Source: Echinostoma caproni
Taxonomy: Eukaryota > Platyhelminthes > Trematoda > Plagiorchiida > Echinostomatidae
NCBI GenBank assembly: GCA_900618425.1
Contig: UZAN01055838.1
Span: 1-11,840, forward strand
Length of the DNA: 11,840 nucleotides
Direction: 5' to 3'
The position numbers and the translations under genes are program-made. The notes beneath the pieces were generated by a model. It searched no databases. It was not told where the DNA came from and saw only the letters and a list, made by a program, of their open reading frames with translations. Positions 1 to 8,965 of the stretch are shown piece by piece (positions within the stretch are counted from its first letter, which is position 1; each line of letters begins with the position of its first letter).

Positions 1-79
1 TTTCCGTGTACTTGGTTGACTGTCATGTATTTTTTTAATCCGACTAGGACATCTCGAAAGCATATACCAATCGCGATCG

Positions 80-95
80 TTTCGTTTTATTTCAG
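80..95 (+). promoter_or_regulatory. 3' splice acceptor upstream of TMA7
   Basis: A T-rich tract runs into TTTCAG, with the AG at 94-95, 30 bases before the TMA7 start codon. This is a good 3' splice site. It could close a cis intron in the 5' UTR whose donor lies further left or outside the window, or it could receive a spliced leader, since trans-splicing is known in flatworms. The sequence alone does not separate the two. No convincing promoter element is visible in 1-79. Confidence 0.5.
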
Positions 96-110
96 AGTTA
101 TCTATTGTGA

Positions 111-320
<210 letters not shown>

Positions 321-345
321 TGTTTGATTTATGAACCTATATGTG

Positions 346-351
346 AATAAA
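346..351 (+). terminator. Poly(A) signal of TMA7
   Basis: A canonical AATAAA lies 25 bases after the TMA7 stop codon, followed by a T/G-rich stretch (360-385) suitable as a downstream element. This gives a very short 3' UTR of roughly 45-60 bases. Confidence 0.75.
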
Positions 352-371
352 ACTGTAATGTTCGTCTTTTC

Positions 372-749
372 TCACTCGAGTTTTGGGCACATTTTGATTC
401 ACTGCTATGGAAATCGACCATCTGTTCATAAGGAAAACTTACACTGATACGATGCAGTACGTATCTAAACTGCTATGTTCAATATCTTTGACGAGAAATA
501 CCCATTCGGTTCCAAATAGTAGTCTTTGCGCCCGCAATTTCGTTACTTATATGTCATCACTTCATGGTAATTACGGATCCATTATCCCCTTTTGCCGCAC
601 CTTGTATTCGTGTAATAAGGGAAAAGTTCCGCGATATTCTTGGTAGTGTAGAGAAGAAGTGTTATTTTTCGCTACATGAAGTGATATACAGCAAAAGGGT
701 TAAACTCCTTAGCTGTTGACATTGTAAAGAGGGTGTATGAGAAAACATT
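372..749. other. Intergenic, no gene recognised
   Basis: A 79-codon frame at 407-646 (+) has no recognisable motif and no sensible context, so I treat it as chance. A 10-base inverted repeat (TCACTTCATG near 557-566, its complement near 675-684) is too short to interpret. Nothing else stands out before the 3' end of the Jockey-like element at about 750. Confidence 0.5.
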
Positions 750-1042
750 CAGATAAGAATCAATCTGTTGATCCTACTTTCGAAAAGAGAGGTTATATAT
801 GGCTAAAAGTACGGACCCGGGAAGTTCCACAATTCCGCAGTTCTAGGGGAAAAGTGGACTAACAGATAGACCTTTGGGAATCGGAGCCTAAAGAATGATA
901 GGTCTCTTTTTAATACATCAGGACCAAATGGTGTTAGGAGTGCGTTGAAAAATCGATGCGCCATGTGTTTTATTGTGAATGTTATAATAACCATGGAGCC
1001 GGCTTATCCTTTTCAAAGAGCCAGTCGTAGTAAAGTAAAAAC

Positions 1043-1191
1043 GTGAGTAATGTTAATAACGCATTGATTTCGGTAGAGAAGTATATTTTTGATTGTAGAA
1101 CCTGCCTTGAGAAAGGTTACCTATGATAACCGAAACGTCGGCGAGTATAATTCTCTACCGACATCGCTGTTATTGACATTATAACATTCAC
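1043..1191. repeat. Foldback element inserted in the Jockey-like LINE
   Basis: The arms 1043-1087 and 1144-1191 are imperfect inverted repeats, about 80% identical with small gaps and sharing CGGTAGAGAA exactly. The roughly 56-base centre holds a hammerhead-like core (separate entry). The LINE reading frame is recognisable on both sides: LKSAIASLSRCYLHYF-like wording at about 1215-1290 and FSPRTAELWN below 860. The distance between these blocks exceeds the family norm by roughly 140 bases, which matches the length of this unit and supports an insertion. A related 14-base sequence, GTGAATGTTATAAT, recurs at 975-988, inverted relative to 1178-1191. Confidence 0.6.
1101..1141 (+). ncRNA. Hammerhead-ribozyme-like core, degenerate
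   Basis: GGTTA (1115-1119) and TAACC (1127-1131) form a perfect 5-bp stem with a 7-base loop, followed at once by GAAAC (1132-1136). This is the layout of hammerhead helix II plus the GAAA box. The box expected before helix II (CTGATGA) reads CTTGAGA (1106-1112), which breaks the catalytic consensus. Hammerhead motifs are known in the terminal repeats of Penelope-like elements and in schistosome satellite DNA, and a Penelope-like remnant lies at 6841-7123. I take this as a decayed, probably inactive ribozyme; a chance resemblance is possible. Confidence 0.3.
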
Positions 1192-3717
1192 GATTATGGG
1201 CCTCGTTTGAACGAGCTGGTCGAGGAAAGGACCACTGAAGCAATTTCAAAATAATGAAGGTAGCAACGAGATAAAGAGGCGATTGCGGATTTCAGGTCAA
1301 AGACGATTCGTCGATCAATCAAGTGGCCTTATGTCGGGCGGGTTTGAACTTTGTGTAAAAGGAAAAGGTGGGCGGGTGTAAAGAAGCACCTAGCGCGGAA
1401 CTGGAAATCGACTTTGCCCGTGCAGCGAGCCTGGATATAACGAGACCGAGAGTGGGGAGAACATGGTTGAATCCAGAAGAGAGACCTGTTGAAGCCGATG
1501 AAAAACCTATTAGGGAGACTGAGGGAAACGTTTAAGAAAGACAGGAGGGAGGCTTTGGAAGCATGAATTGTATGTGACTGACGAATTCCCATGTGCATAT
1601 AATTCCGAGATCGGAGGCGAGAGAAGCACATTGCGATCGTGATCAATATTGACAGTGGTCTAACAGGTCGCTAGGTGAGAAACAGCAATAGAGGGTGGTA
1701 TTGTGGGCAACGCAGCGACTAGGCTAGGGATCGTTAATGAATAAAAGGGTGGACACGAGTACGGGCCTTTGGGGAACAACGTAGATAGGAACCCATCGAC
1801 TCGATGTGATTTGCTTGCTGAAGAAACATTGTAGCCAAAATACGAGAGCTAGATGGAATGCTAACTAGCATATTTCGACAGCAGACCATGCCAAACACCA
1901 TTGGAGCCCTTCGAGAGATCCGGCAAGACCAAATGAGTTTGTCCGTAGTTATCGAATGCACTTGCCAGAAATGGGATATGAGGACAACCATGGAATAACG
2001 AGGACGAAATCAATATTGATGTTCACTCAGCGTTAGAAGGAGACAGCAGTTGGTTTGAGGTACTATCTTTCGAAACTACATAAGTGTGATTGATTGGGCG
2101 ATTGGGATCAGAGGAGTGCCACACTTTGGGATGGAGAACGTTGTCATTGTTCCAGGGAGCAAAGAAAGATATATGGTCGAGAGGTAAACAGGAGAGACGG
2201 TGTAGGATAAGGTTTAGCTCGACAGTACATTCTCAGGACGATGTAAGAACCACCCTCCGGATTGGGTGATTTGCGAAAATCCAAACCACGAAAAGTTCGT
2301 TGATAGAAAGAAGTAACTGGATTCATGGGGATTGGTTGTAAAGTTCAGTCGGGGGCGAAGATCTATCCCTTCATGTGGTTCTAAAACCGGAGAGTCAGAA
2401 GAATTACAGATGGGAGGATAATGGAAAGGGCAGAAATTGAGTGAAACCGCCTTGTCAAGGAAGCAGAATGTTCGGTTACCGGCAACAGACGAAGCCAGTG
2501 AAGAATAAAAGGTTACTTAGATTTTGTATGGCGAACAAGAATTTATTTCTGGCTTGTACGAGGGGATTAATGGGTTGAGTGAGCAGTGAGTTTTTGATAC
2601 GTCCAGCACGGTTGTGAGCATGATTAAACTGCTGAGGGCTAATGTTTTGCCGGATTTCGTAAATGGTTGCAAAAAAATGGGTTTGGAGAAGTGTGGCATA
2701 TAAAGGCACATACCTTAACAATCTCGGTAAGGATTAAAACAGAAGGGGAAACAACAGACGTGAATAATTATACTAATTGGCTGGGTCGTGATACTTCAGT
2801 TTTCACGACCATCAATCTTGCCTTTTTCATGCACCGGTTTTGGTTGCTGTTTTTTCGCCATCCACTTCGATAAAAAGCAGAATTAGAGTTTGAATGTTGA
2901 ATGCGGATTCAAAGTAAAGATAAAGAATTCATGTAGACGGGTTGCAAAAATGATGAGTAGATGTGGTCGTGACACTGAAAAGCGTTTGGGTGATGAAGCG
3001 GGGCGAGGGTGTATTAAAGAGGGAGGGGATAATATCTGATGAGCAAGAAGAGAGGAAGTGAAGTTGGAGATCGGAGATAGGATGGTAAAATGATTAAGGT
3101 CCAGGGTATGGGGCGGTGAACCAACACCATCGGATGTGTGGGGATTTCAGCTAGTTGGCTATAGCAAGAACCTCTGCTTCGCCTCCAATGACCAGTGTCT
3201 GAGGAGTGAATCAGCCATTTTCTGCTGTGTATATGAAAATCTCTTGCAATGATTATTTGGATTTTGAGATCTGCTACTACCAATGTCTCAATAATTGCAG
3301 AAAAATAGAGGGAAAACCGACGAACGGCGCAAATGTATTGATTTAAAGGGTCGAGCCGATTTGAGAATTCCAGGTTTTAAAGTCGAGAAGAAGCAATGGA
3401 ACGGTTAATGTAGGTGCAGACATCAGCATAGAGAAACTAATTGGTGGATCGATCAAAACTAAAGCCATAGGGGAGGATCGAATATAGTAGTGCAAAGATT
3501 CAACACTTCGATATAAGTCATGGATTTTGGTGGGGGTACAAGAGCGTGATCTGAGTTCACGGATAGAAAAAACCGTTGCTAACTTGTTTTGTAATATTTA
3601 TGGTTGATGTAAGAGAAGACTGGCAACCGGACTCTGAGACTTAGAGGGGTGAACTACATAGGACCACAATAGACTAGGCGTCGTAGTTCACCGATCGACA
3701 ACATGGTTGTCTACTTG

Positions 3718-4306
3718 TCAGTAAAAGCCTAAGCTTTCCCTGAGAATTCTCACCGTATAAGTTTGAAATATTTTGAAATCAGTCCTCACCGTTGGAAGGC
3801 GCCGACGTTTTCTCGATGGTGCTGAATGCATGGGGGTTTGGGCAACAGACAGAGCACGGCAACCTGGTTCGTTCATTCCTTTCATCAGTTCTTTCGTGAC
3901 CTCCATTCCGGACAAATGTCTAGACTGATCAAAACTACAAAGATTGCACGTTTCTCCCTTAATCAATGCCGTTTCGGCTGGCGCTACCAATAATGACTTG
4001 CACTGTCCTTCAGTGGGGATTGTTAGGAAACGCATCGTGAGACCAGATTCAGAGATAGTTTTGGCAGACACACCGCTATCACATGAAACAAAACAATGGT
4101 AGAAAGCCGTCACCACAGTGCATGCTGTACAAAAGAGACGCTTACGTGAGAATTGCTGGGAGAAATTTCTGGCTAATCTAGATACAGGACAAATAGAGAA
4201 CGCTATGTTTACCAGTATTGCATAGAGAAACGCCTGGATTTTGGTGGTAGACAGCTCTGTTGTCGTCCGATTCAGTACCACGGTTAACCCATTGGGCCTT
4301 GTGGTT
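3718..4306 (-). CDS. Unrecognised open frame of 196 codons
   Basis: This is the longest open frame in the window, ending at TAG/TAA near 3718 and opening just after a stop at 4306-4308. No ATG lies near its beginning: the first candidate start at 4281 is GTG, which does not suit a eukaryotic gene. It would have to be an internal exon or a remnant. The N-terminal third has a hydrophobic stretch (QAFLYAILVNIAFSICPV). There are nine or so cysteines, including CTAC and CNLC pairs, and a basic cluster (SRKRRRLP) near the C-terminus. It lies on the same strand and just 5' of the Jockey-like ORF2, so it could be what is left of that element's ORF1, but it lacks the CCHC zinc knuckles typical of Jockey ORF1. 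By rough estimate a chance frame this long is unusual but not excluded. I know of no family it matches. Confidence 0.25.
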
Positions 4307-4616
4307 TACCACTCCAAGTTCCGGAGCGTAGGTTACTGGGTTCCATCACTGAACAGCAGGTCCTCGTGTCTACTGTTCATCACACGAAAGTGCTTAATAA
4401 AAGAAAGCGCAGGTATCCGACGTTTTTCCAAGATCGATACACAACAATAAACTTCAAATGTAACATTTTTTAGGTGAATCGCTCGTGCCACACGATGCAA
4501 TAAACCAAAACATACCTGGAACCCTATCATCTTCTGCCTCAAGTCTACAACTACTACCAGTTGCCAGCAATCCGTCTGTGTATATATTTATCATCGCCTG
4601 GCGAGAAAGCTTGGGA

Positions 4617-4635
4617 CCAACAACAATAATAACAG
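4617..4635 (-). repeat. Trinucleotide tract, possible 3' tail of the RTE copy
   Basis: On the minus strand this reads TTATTATTGTTGTTGG, about 105 bases after the RTE stop codon at 4739-4741. RTE-type LINEs typically end in a short simple repeat after a brief 3' UTR, so this may mark the 3' end of the element. No target duplication was found. Confidence 0.35.
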
Positions 4636-4738
4636 AAAATTAGGGGTTGGGAAATGCGGATCAAACGGTTATAGTGGACAACAAGTTTTTTGTGTTTCAC
4701 CGTAAACCTTTTGATACTTTGTGTTAGTTTATCGTTTT

Positions 4739-5241
4739 TTATGGGGCACGGGACTTCAACAGACAAGCCGCACAGCATTCGCGCCAATGACTTATATTAT
4801 GGGCCACATATCTCAGCGTCTCTAACCAACGACGATCCCCATCCCTTGGGCCTCAACCTAGAGGGCGGGCTGCACCACCGTAAACCAAAGCTTCTTCATA
4901 CCTCTACGCCATGTCATGGTCAGGCTAACCGCCGTGATGACATTTCCAACGTTGCTCAGCACGTGCAAAGAGAGCACGGAAAGGCAGACGATGGGCAGGC
5001 ATACGCGAAAAGGTGACCAAGCCATCGGAGGTGGTGAAACGAGGAACTTCTTTTAGAGAACGACTATTCGTACCCAACACCCGACGACGGCGGACCTTGT
5101 AGATTGCCCTCCTGATGTTTCTATCAGACATGAGCAATAATTCGGAGATATCGATGTTCGAATGCAGAAGGTTGATTAGCATCCTGAACGTGGAGTGGTG
5201 AAGTCTCGCAAGTGCAAAGCAGTACTGAAACCTTGCTACCG
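4739..5241 (-). mobile_element. RTE-like LINE, C-terminal fragment
   Basis: The minus strand encodes the region after the RT domain of a trematode-type RTE. In order: SVLLCTCET (about 5203-5228; usual SVLLYGCET), RRRVLGTNSR, RMPAHRLPFRALFARA (about 4960-5010) and RWLETLRYVAHNISHW. The frame ends at a real stop (TAA, 4739-4741), so the natural 3' end of the ORF is kept. Several frame changes and stops make it inactive. The 5' side is cut at about 5241, in the segment just before CETWPL. It lies head to head with the plus-strand copy starting near 5270. This C-terminal region has no known enzymatic role that I can name. Confidence 0.85.
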
Positions 5242-5269
5242 ACGTGGTTTCCTTGAAACCGAACAAATC

Positions 5270-5955
5270 TCGCGCGCACTGCTACTGCGCGGTCAGTTCT
5301 GCTTTGCGGTTGCGAGACTATAAATTTGCACTTGCAAGATATTACTAGTCTAGAAGTCTTTGATTGTCGATGTTTAAGTACTTATGAGCACCAATTATTA
5401 CAGGTCTGGTGGAACATCTCATGAATTAATTCATTTATTCACTTTTAAACTATCTATTGTCTTCTCGCTCGCAATGCGTTTTCTTTTTTATTTACCCTAT
5501 GCGCACTCTTTTGTGCCCCCCCCCACTTCCACTGGATTACCGTGGGAACAGTTTAAAATCCACCCTTCAGACGCATAAAACTTAGTATGACTTGACTTGG
5601 ATGAGTGGAGTAAGTATGCAAACAACATTGAGGTAAGTCGTTGAGTATTCGATAACGACTCGGTAGAGAATTCGTTATCACATCGAATTAAGATGAGTAG
5701 ACCTCGCTGGTGAGGACAGGCATTTCGCATGCTCAACTGTTATCTACCGCACTGCGCCTTATTTGCACTTGCGACTCCAGGTTGTATGAAGTTTTGCGGA
5801 GGTCAACAGATGATGCTGAAACGAGGCACGAAGAAAGACAGCACGATTAGATATAGGTGGCTGCCGTCTTCCAGGTTGGGACCTAAAGACTATGCAACTG
5901 GTTGGCTGTAGACACGGGAGGATATGGGTTTCTGGTTGTCACATCTTATCAGGTC
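5270..5955 (+). mobile_element. RTE-like LINE, C-terminal fragment
   Basis: The plus strand gives TATARSVLLCGCET (from about 5277), LEVFDCRCL (about 5351-5377) and VWWN (about 5405-5417). After an insertion it resumes with DNDSVEN (about 5651-5671), HRIKM, CALFALATPGCMKFCGGQQ (about 5755-5811; usual RALFARAG-GWKK--GGQ) and RLGPKDYATGWL (about 5875-5910). It fades near 5955 in the stretch equivalent to WLETL-DMA. It starts at almost the same protein position as the neighbouring minus-strand copy. Frameshifts and stops are present throughout. A CR1-like C-terminus follows on the same strand. Confidence 0.85.
5424..5612. mobile_element. ~190-bp insertion inside the RTE(+) fragment
   Basis: RTE wording stops after VWWN-IS at about 5423 and resumes with NNIEVSR at about 5615, while the other RTE copies need only about 10 residues between these points. 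The inserted DNA is T-rich at the left and carries a run of nine C at 5516-5524. It has no frame or terminal repeat that I recognise, and its edges are uncertain by about 10 bases. Confidence 0.5.
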
Positions 5956-6154
5956 AGCAGAATGCTTGAAAAGATACGTATGCACTCTGTGTGCCGACCG
6001 CGGAGGTTCACTTTCTTTGCTTCCATCTAATCAGATCCAATCCGTGTCCATCTTGTATACTCTCACGTATTGTGTACATTGTGATCTTGGCAGCGAAGTG
6101 CGTTTCACTATATCTCGATGTACGATGGAGATGATGCGCGACTGGAAACTGCAG

Positions 6155-6639
6155 AAACTCGAAGGTATTCGTTCCATTATACAAATATGTTATCCGTCAA
6201 CATCTAGAGTACGGTCTGCAAACTTGGACTCCATTCTACAGAAGGGACAGTGAGTGTGTAGAAGCAATCCAGCCTCTAGACAGACGGACGATAGTTGAGT
6301 AACGAGGAAAATGCCACGAAGAGTGATTCATGGATCTAAATCTGTTTCCCCTCAAACAAAGGTGAACAAAAGAAAACCTGATGGAAACGTTTAAAATTGT
6401 CAAAGGTTTACCAGGCCTCAAGTTTGAAGATCCGTTCTCTCATTGGTTCCATATACGGGTATGAGGGAACAAACCTTGCGGTTACAGAGGAACCACTCTG
6501 GGCTACTACTGAGGGCAACCCTTATCATTAACGCAGTGATACCATTGTGGAACTGGTTATATCATACAGTGGTAGACTGCAACACGATAAATACCTCAAA
6601 AAAGCAGTCCACAAATATTGGACAGATGTAAGCGTTTAG
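6155..6639 (+). mobile_element. CR1-like LINE, C-terminal end of ORF2
   Basis: The plus strand reads VPLYKYVIRQHLEYGLQTW from 6171 (family wording LYK-LVRPHLEYCIQAW), continuing to a TAA at 6300-6302. After a frame change come LNLFPLKQR, ENLMETFKIVKGL, VIPLWNWL and VVDCNTIN, all in the order of the CR1 ORF2 C-terminus. The final frame KKAVHKYWTDVSV closes at TAG 6637-6639, which is probably the true ORF end. Two or more frameshifts and several stops show it is dead. Upstream, 5956-6154 is not clearly assigned; a DLG at about 6091 may be more CR1. The 6640-6840 stretch may be its 3' UTR. Confidence 0.85.
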
Positions 6640-6840
6640 GTTTTTGACCTACTTAAACCCAAAATCAAAGGATGTGATATTGCACCATACTGTTCTGTCT
6701 TTCAGAAAAATTGAATATCAAAGAGTTGGAAGCTAAATAAACTGGAATGCTAACGGTATGTGGGATGAAATCATAGTTGATGATGATAATTATTCATTGA
6801 AACACAGTAGCGAAATTGGACTAATACAGTCATAATTAGG

Positions 6841-7123
6841 GTTCAAAACTGTCAAACGATCAGGCAATTGTCGCAAAGAATCAATTAGCATAATTCAGCT
6901 TGGTTGAGTACAGACATAAGGAAAACGCATACAAGTGCAGTGATAGGACACCTTGCAGACACAGCCCATCAAGCAAATGAGAACGCTCTCAAGGTTACCG
7001 GCAAACCCACCAAAGTCTGTTGGTCAATGGCACCTTGCTAGAGCCGAGGAGGCGGCTATTCGTCTACTCAATTCATCTCTTTGTTCTCGAAAGTAATCCG
7101 TTCAGTCACTCCGCTCACTCTGA
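6841..7123 (+). mobile_element. Penelope-like element, GIY-YIG endonuclease end
   Basis: From 6865 one frame gives QLSQRIN, a stop, then HNSAWLSTDIRKT and SAVIGHLADTAHQ (family wording SSAI--HL-DTGH), followed by KVTGKPTKV. A frame change near 7025 leads to AEEAAIRLLNSSLCSRK and SVQSLR, matching the family's closing LRIAEA-AIR-LKP-LC-QK---SL-LPW. TGA at 7121-7123 is close to the expected end. Penelope-like elements carry this GIY-YIG nuclease after an RT domain. No RT part or clear GIY motif is visible to the left, so this is a 3' fragment. The glutamate of the AE motif is kept, but stops and a frameshift inactivate it. Confidence 0.75.
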
Positions 7124-8229
7124 CAGCCGATCGTGATCTTTGGCATGACTCAGGGGCGAAGACCAGAAATGAAACATCTCACTCAGTCCATCGGATGTGA
7201 ACATTTCTAAAACACACAACAATAAAACTCTGCCCTTTCATTTCATTCCATTTCACAAAAACATAATCATATTTATCAAAAGAGAATTGCACTTGTTTGG
7301 CAATTTTGAATCCTATATATAAATGTATTAGCTTGAGTAGGAGCAAGTTATCGAAAACAACTTTTGATTGTTTTTCTAATGTGAATAATTATAATAACAT
7401 GCAGTATGGCTCCAAGCAGCGCGAGGGTTACCAGACACGTACCTTTCAGTCACGTAAAAGTCGTCTACGGTCACGGGAGTGTACTGTCTTGATAATTGGT
7501 AGGTGTCAGATTCACTCGAGCATTAGCACCGCTGATTCAATTCCGGATTTGTATAATGGTTTTCAGTCTAATTAGCCTCGTATACGGAATAAGAACGTGG
7601 ATTAGAGTTACAGATTACCCATTCCGTAAAGTACACCACTAACCGATAACTAACAGTACTATTTACCACTTTTCGTAGAGCCTATGGGCTTGGTCCCGTA
7701 TAATTTTCCTCGTCTCAGCCCAACGAATTATGCGTGCATGTACTTCTATCTCCATAGAAATTAACCTAAACGACCTTTGAACACTTTACCGTTGGTCTCT
7801 TCCATCACGCCAACCAGGAACATATTCCAAATGTTCCGTGCCAAGATGGGCGGCAAACCAGCTACAGGCCGACTGAATGCTGCCTCGCTAGAGTCAATGT
7901 CCCCTCGTACGATTGTTATCTCGAAGTGGGAACATTGCCTCTGGTTCACGACCCAGGTCTCCGCGTATTATTCCTTCTGGTGTATGTCACATCTATTCTT
8001 GTTTATCTATAAACCAATGGAAATAGCCTTGTGGTCTGGATCCGTCCTTCGTAGTTGATTCCACACAATTCGGCGATGAGGTGTGCTACTACAATGTACT
8101 CGTTTCACTCTGCCTTCGCGATTGTCCGCGGAAGCGGTGTCCAGTGACCATGTTCTAGTCGCAGTTGCACGTGAGGCGTACACTTCTAAGGCGTCTAAAG
8201 ATAGACCACCAAAAGAACGATGCATGGTT
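7124..8229. other. No gene recognised
   Basis: There are several open frames of 60-93 codons on both strands (for example 7297-7575 +, 7777-8058 + and 8007-8225 -), but none has a motif I know, and most overlap each other on opposite strands. The minus frame below 8225 begins with a true ATG and runs about 70 codons divergently from the 8268 exon. I cannot support it as a gene. Confidence 0.4.
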
Positions 8230-8244
8230 CCCAATTTTCTCCAG
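8230..8244 (+). promoter_or_regulatory. 3' splice acceptor before a candidate first coding exon
   Basis: TTCCCAATTTTCTCCAG ends with AG at 8243-8244, a good pyrimidine-rich acceptor 23 bases before the ATG at 8268. A second AG lies at 8264-8265. The layout resembles that upstream of TMA7 and could likewise take a cis exon or a spliced leader. Confidence 0.35.
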
Positions 8245-8267
8245 GCAGATACTTAAACTTCGCAGAC

Positions 8268-8334
8268 ATGGCTACTCTTCCTGGTGTTACAATCACACCT
8301 AAATTCTTTTCGCACATAGATGAGCACGTAATTG
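8268..8334 (+). CDS. Candidate first coding exon of an unidentified gene
   Basis: ATG opens a clean 22-codon frame that begins MATLPGVTITPKFFSHIDEH and then reads VI. It ends one base into a codon at a strong donor, G|GTAAGC (8335-8340). The peptide looks like an ordinary soluble N-terminus, with no signal peptide. The FF-HIDEH wording vaguely recalls the start of cytosolic M20 dipeptidases (CNDP2 type), but this is too short to claim. I found no following phase-1 exon in the rest of the window. If real, its first intron would be at least 3.5 kb and would contain the whole 8966-11225 transposon nest, which is common for trematode genes. Confidence 0.4.
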
Positions 8335-8340
8335 GTAAGC

Positions 8341-8965
8341 CGAATTGACTTAAAGCACATTGAAGTCTCGCTGCTCTTCAGCATGGTCATACTGCGCACC
8401 TTATTCAGCCACTATGCACATGATTTGCACGATCTTAGGAATCGAACCAGAACCCGAAATAATAACGAAATAAAACCGGTATCAATAAGATATTAAAATG
8501 TATTGTAGAACAAATAAGCATTACTACGTACAACATTTCATTCTTCATTTTCTAAAAAATTTCTGAAACAAGAATAATGCATTTCATCAGTGTAATTGCC
8601 AGTAGTGTTTTAAGTGATTAAATTACCTATGCACTATGTGAAAGCAAAACCTACCCATTGAATTTTGCAACAATGCTCTTAACATAATAAAGTATTTACC
8701 AAACTATTTTGTGATATGTTGGCAGGTGATCGTAAAACAACAATTATTTAAGAATAGATTAAAAATAACACAATGCAATGGATACAGACAACCGTAACAT
8801 CACATCACATGTGACACAAAGGGCGCACCCATAATACCAATCAGTTTTACGGTTCACACTGCGGCGAGGCACTATTTGTCGGTATGACATGAACAGGGTT
8901 AAGTAAACCGAATGCGCTGAACATTTTAACATTACTTACCACGGGCATTGGACACCTGCATTGTA
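8341..8965. other. AT-rich stretch, no gene recognised
   Basis: The 8450-8790 part is strongly AT-rich with no open frame of note. A 10-base palindrome (TCACATGTGA, about 8804-8813) and an isolated B-box-like 11-mer on the minus strand (about 8439-8449) are present without supporting context. It may be intron of the 8268 gene. Confidence 0.4.

Larger units (their letters stand above)
750..3450 (-). mobile_element. Decayed Jockey-like LINE, ORF2 (endonuclease-RT-C-terminus)
   Basis: Read on the minus strand across all three frames, this stretch follows the domain order of a Jockey-clade ORF2. The endonuclease gives IIARDFHIHSRKWLIHSS (about 3200-3253; families have GDFN-H there) and GGEAEVLAIAN (about 3150-3190). 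The RT gives KSPNPEGGSYIVLRM (about 2228-2272; usual KSSGPDG-P-IVLK). Motif A is VLPDLSKGSNGVWHGLLSK (about 1868-1936; usual ALDISKAFDRVWH). Motif B is VVPQRPVLVSTLLFINDP (about 1725-1781; usual GVPQGSVLSPTLFLLFINDL). Then follow CFFTPAHLFLLHKVQTRP (about 1335-1388) and FSPRTAELWN (about 824-853). The last frame closes at TGA 750-752. Endonuclease-like wording may extend weakly to about 3600. Dozens of frameshifts and stops, plus a foldback insertion at 1043-1191, show an old dead copy. ORF2 enzymes of this group nick target DNA and reverse-transcribe their own RNA. The Jockey clade is more certain than any subfamily. Confidence 0.8.

Noticed and set aside
3036..3060. CTGATGAG on the plus strand as a possible hammerhead box
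   Set aside because: No GAAAC box or helix II follows, and the segment lies in the LINE endonuclease remnant.
4690..5016. 108-codon open frame on the plus strand
   Set aside because: It lies opposite the RTE C-terminal region on the minus strand and has no motif of its own; a shadow frame.
5651..5679. Perfect 8-bp hairpin GATAACGA/TCGTTATC, with a loop containing CGGTAGAGAA, the same 10-mer as in the foldback arms at 1071-1080
   Set aside because: The segment translates as the DNDSVEN part of the RTE(+) fragment, so it is coding remnant. The shared 10-mer does not extend, and I treat both as coincidence.
8439..8449. Perfect Pol III B-box-like 11-mer on the minus strand (GGTTCGATTCC)
   Set aside because: No A box, cloverleaf or T-run terminator is placed around it; an isolated match this short can occur by chance.
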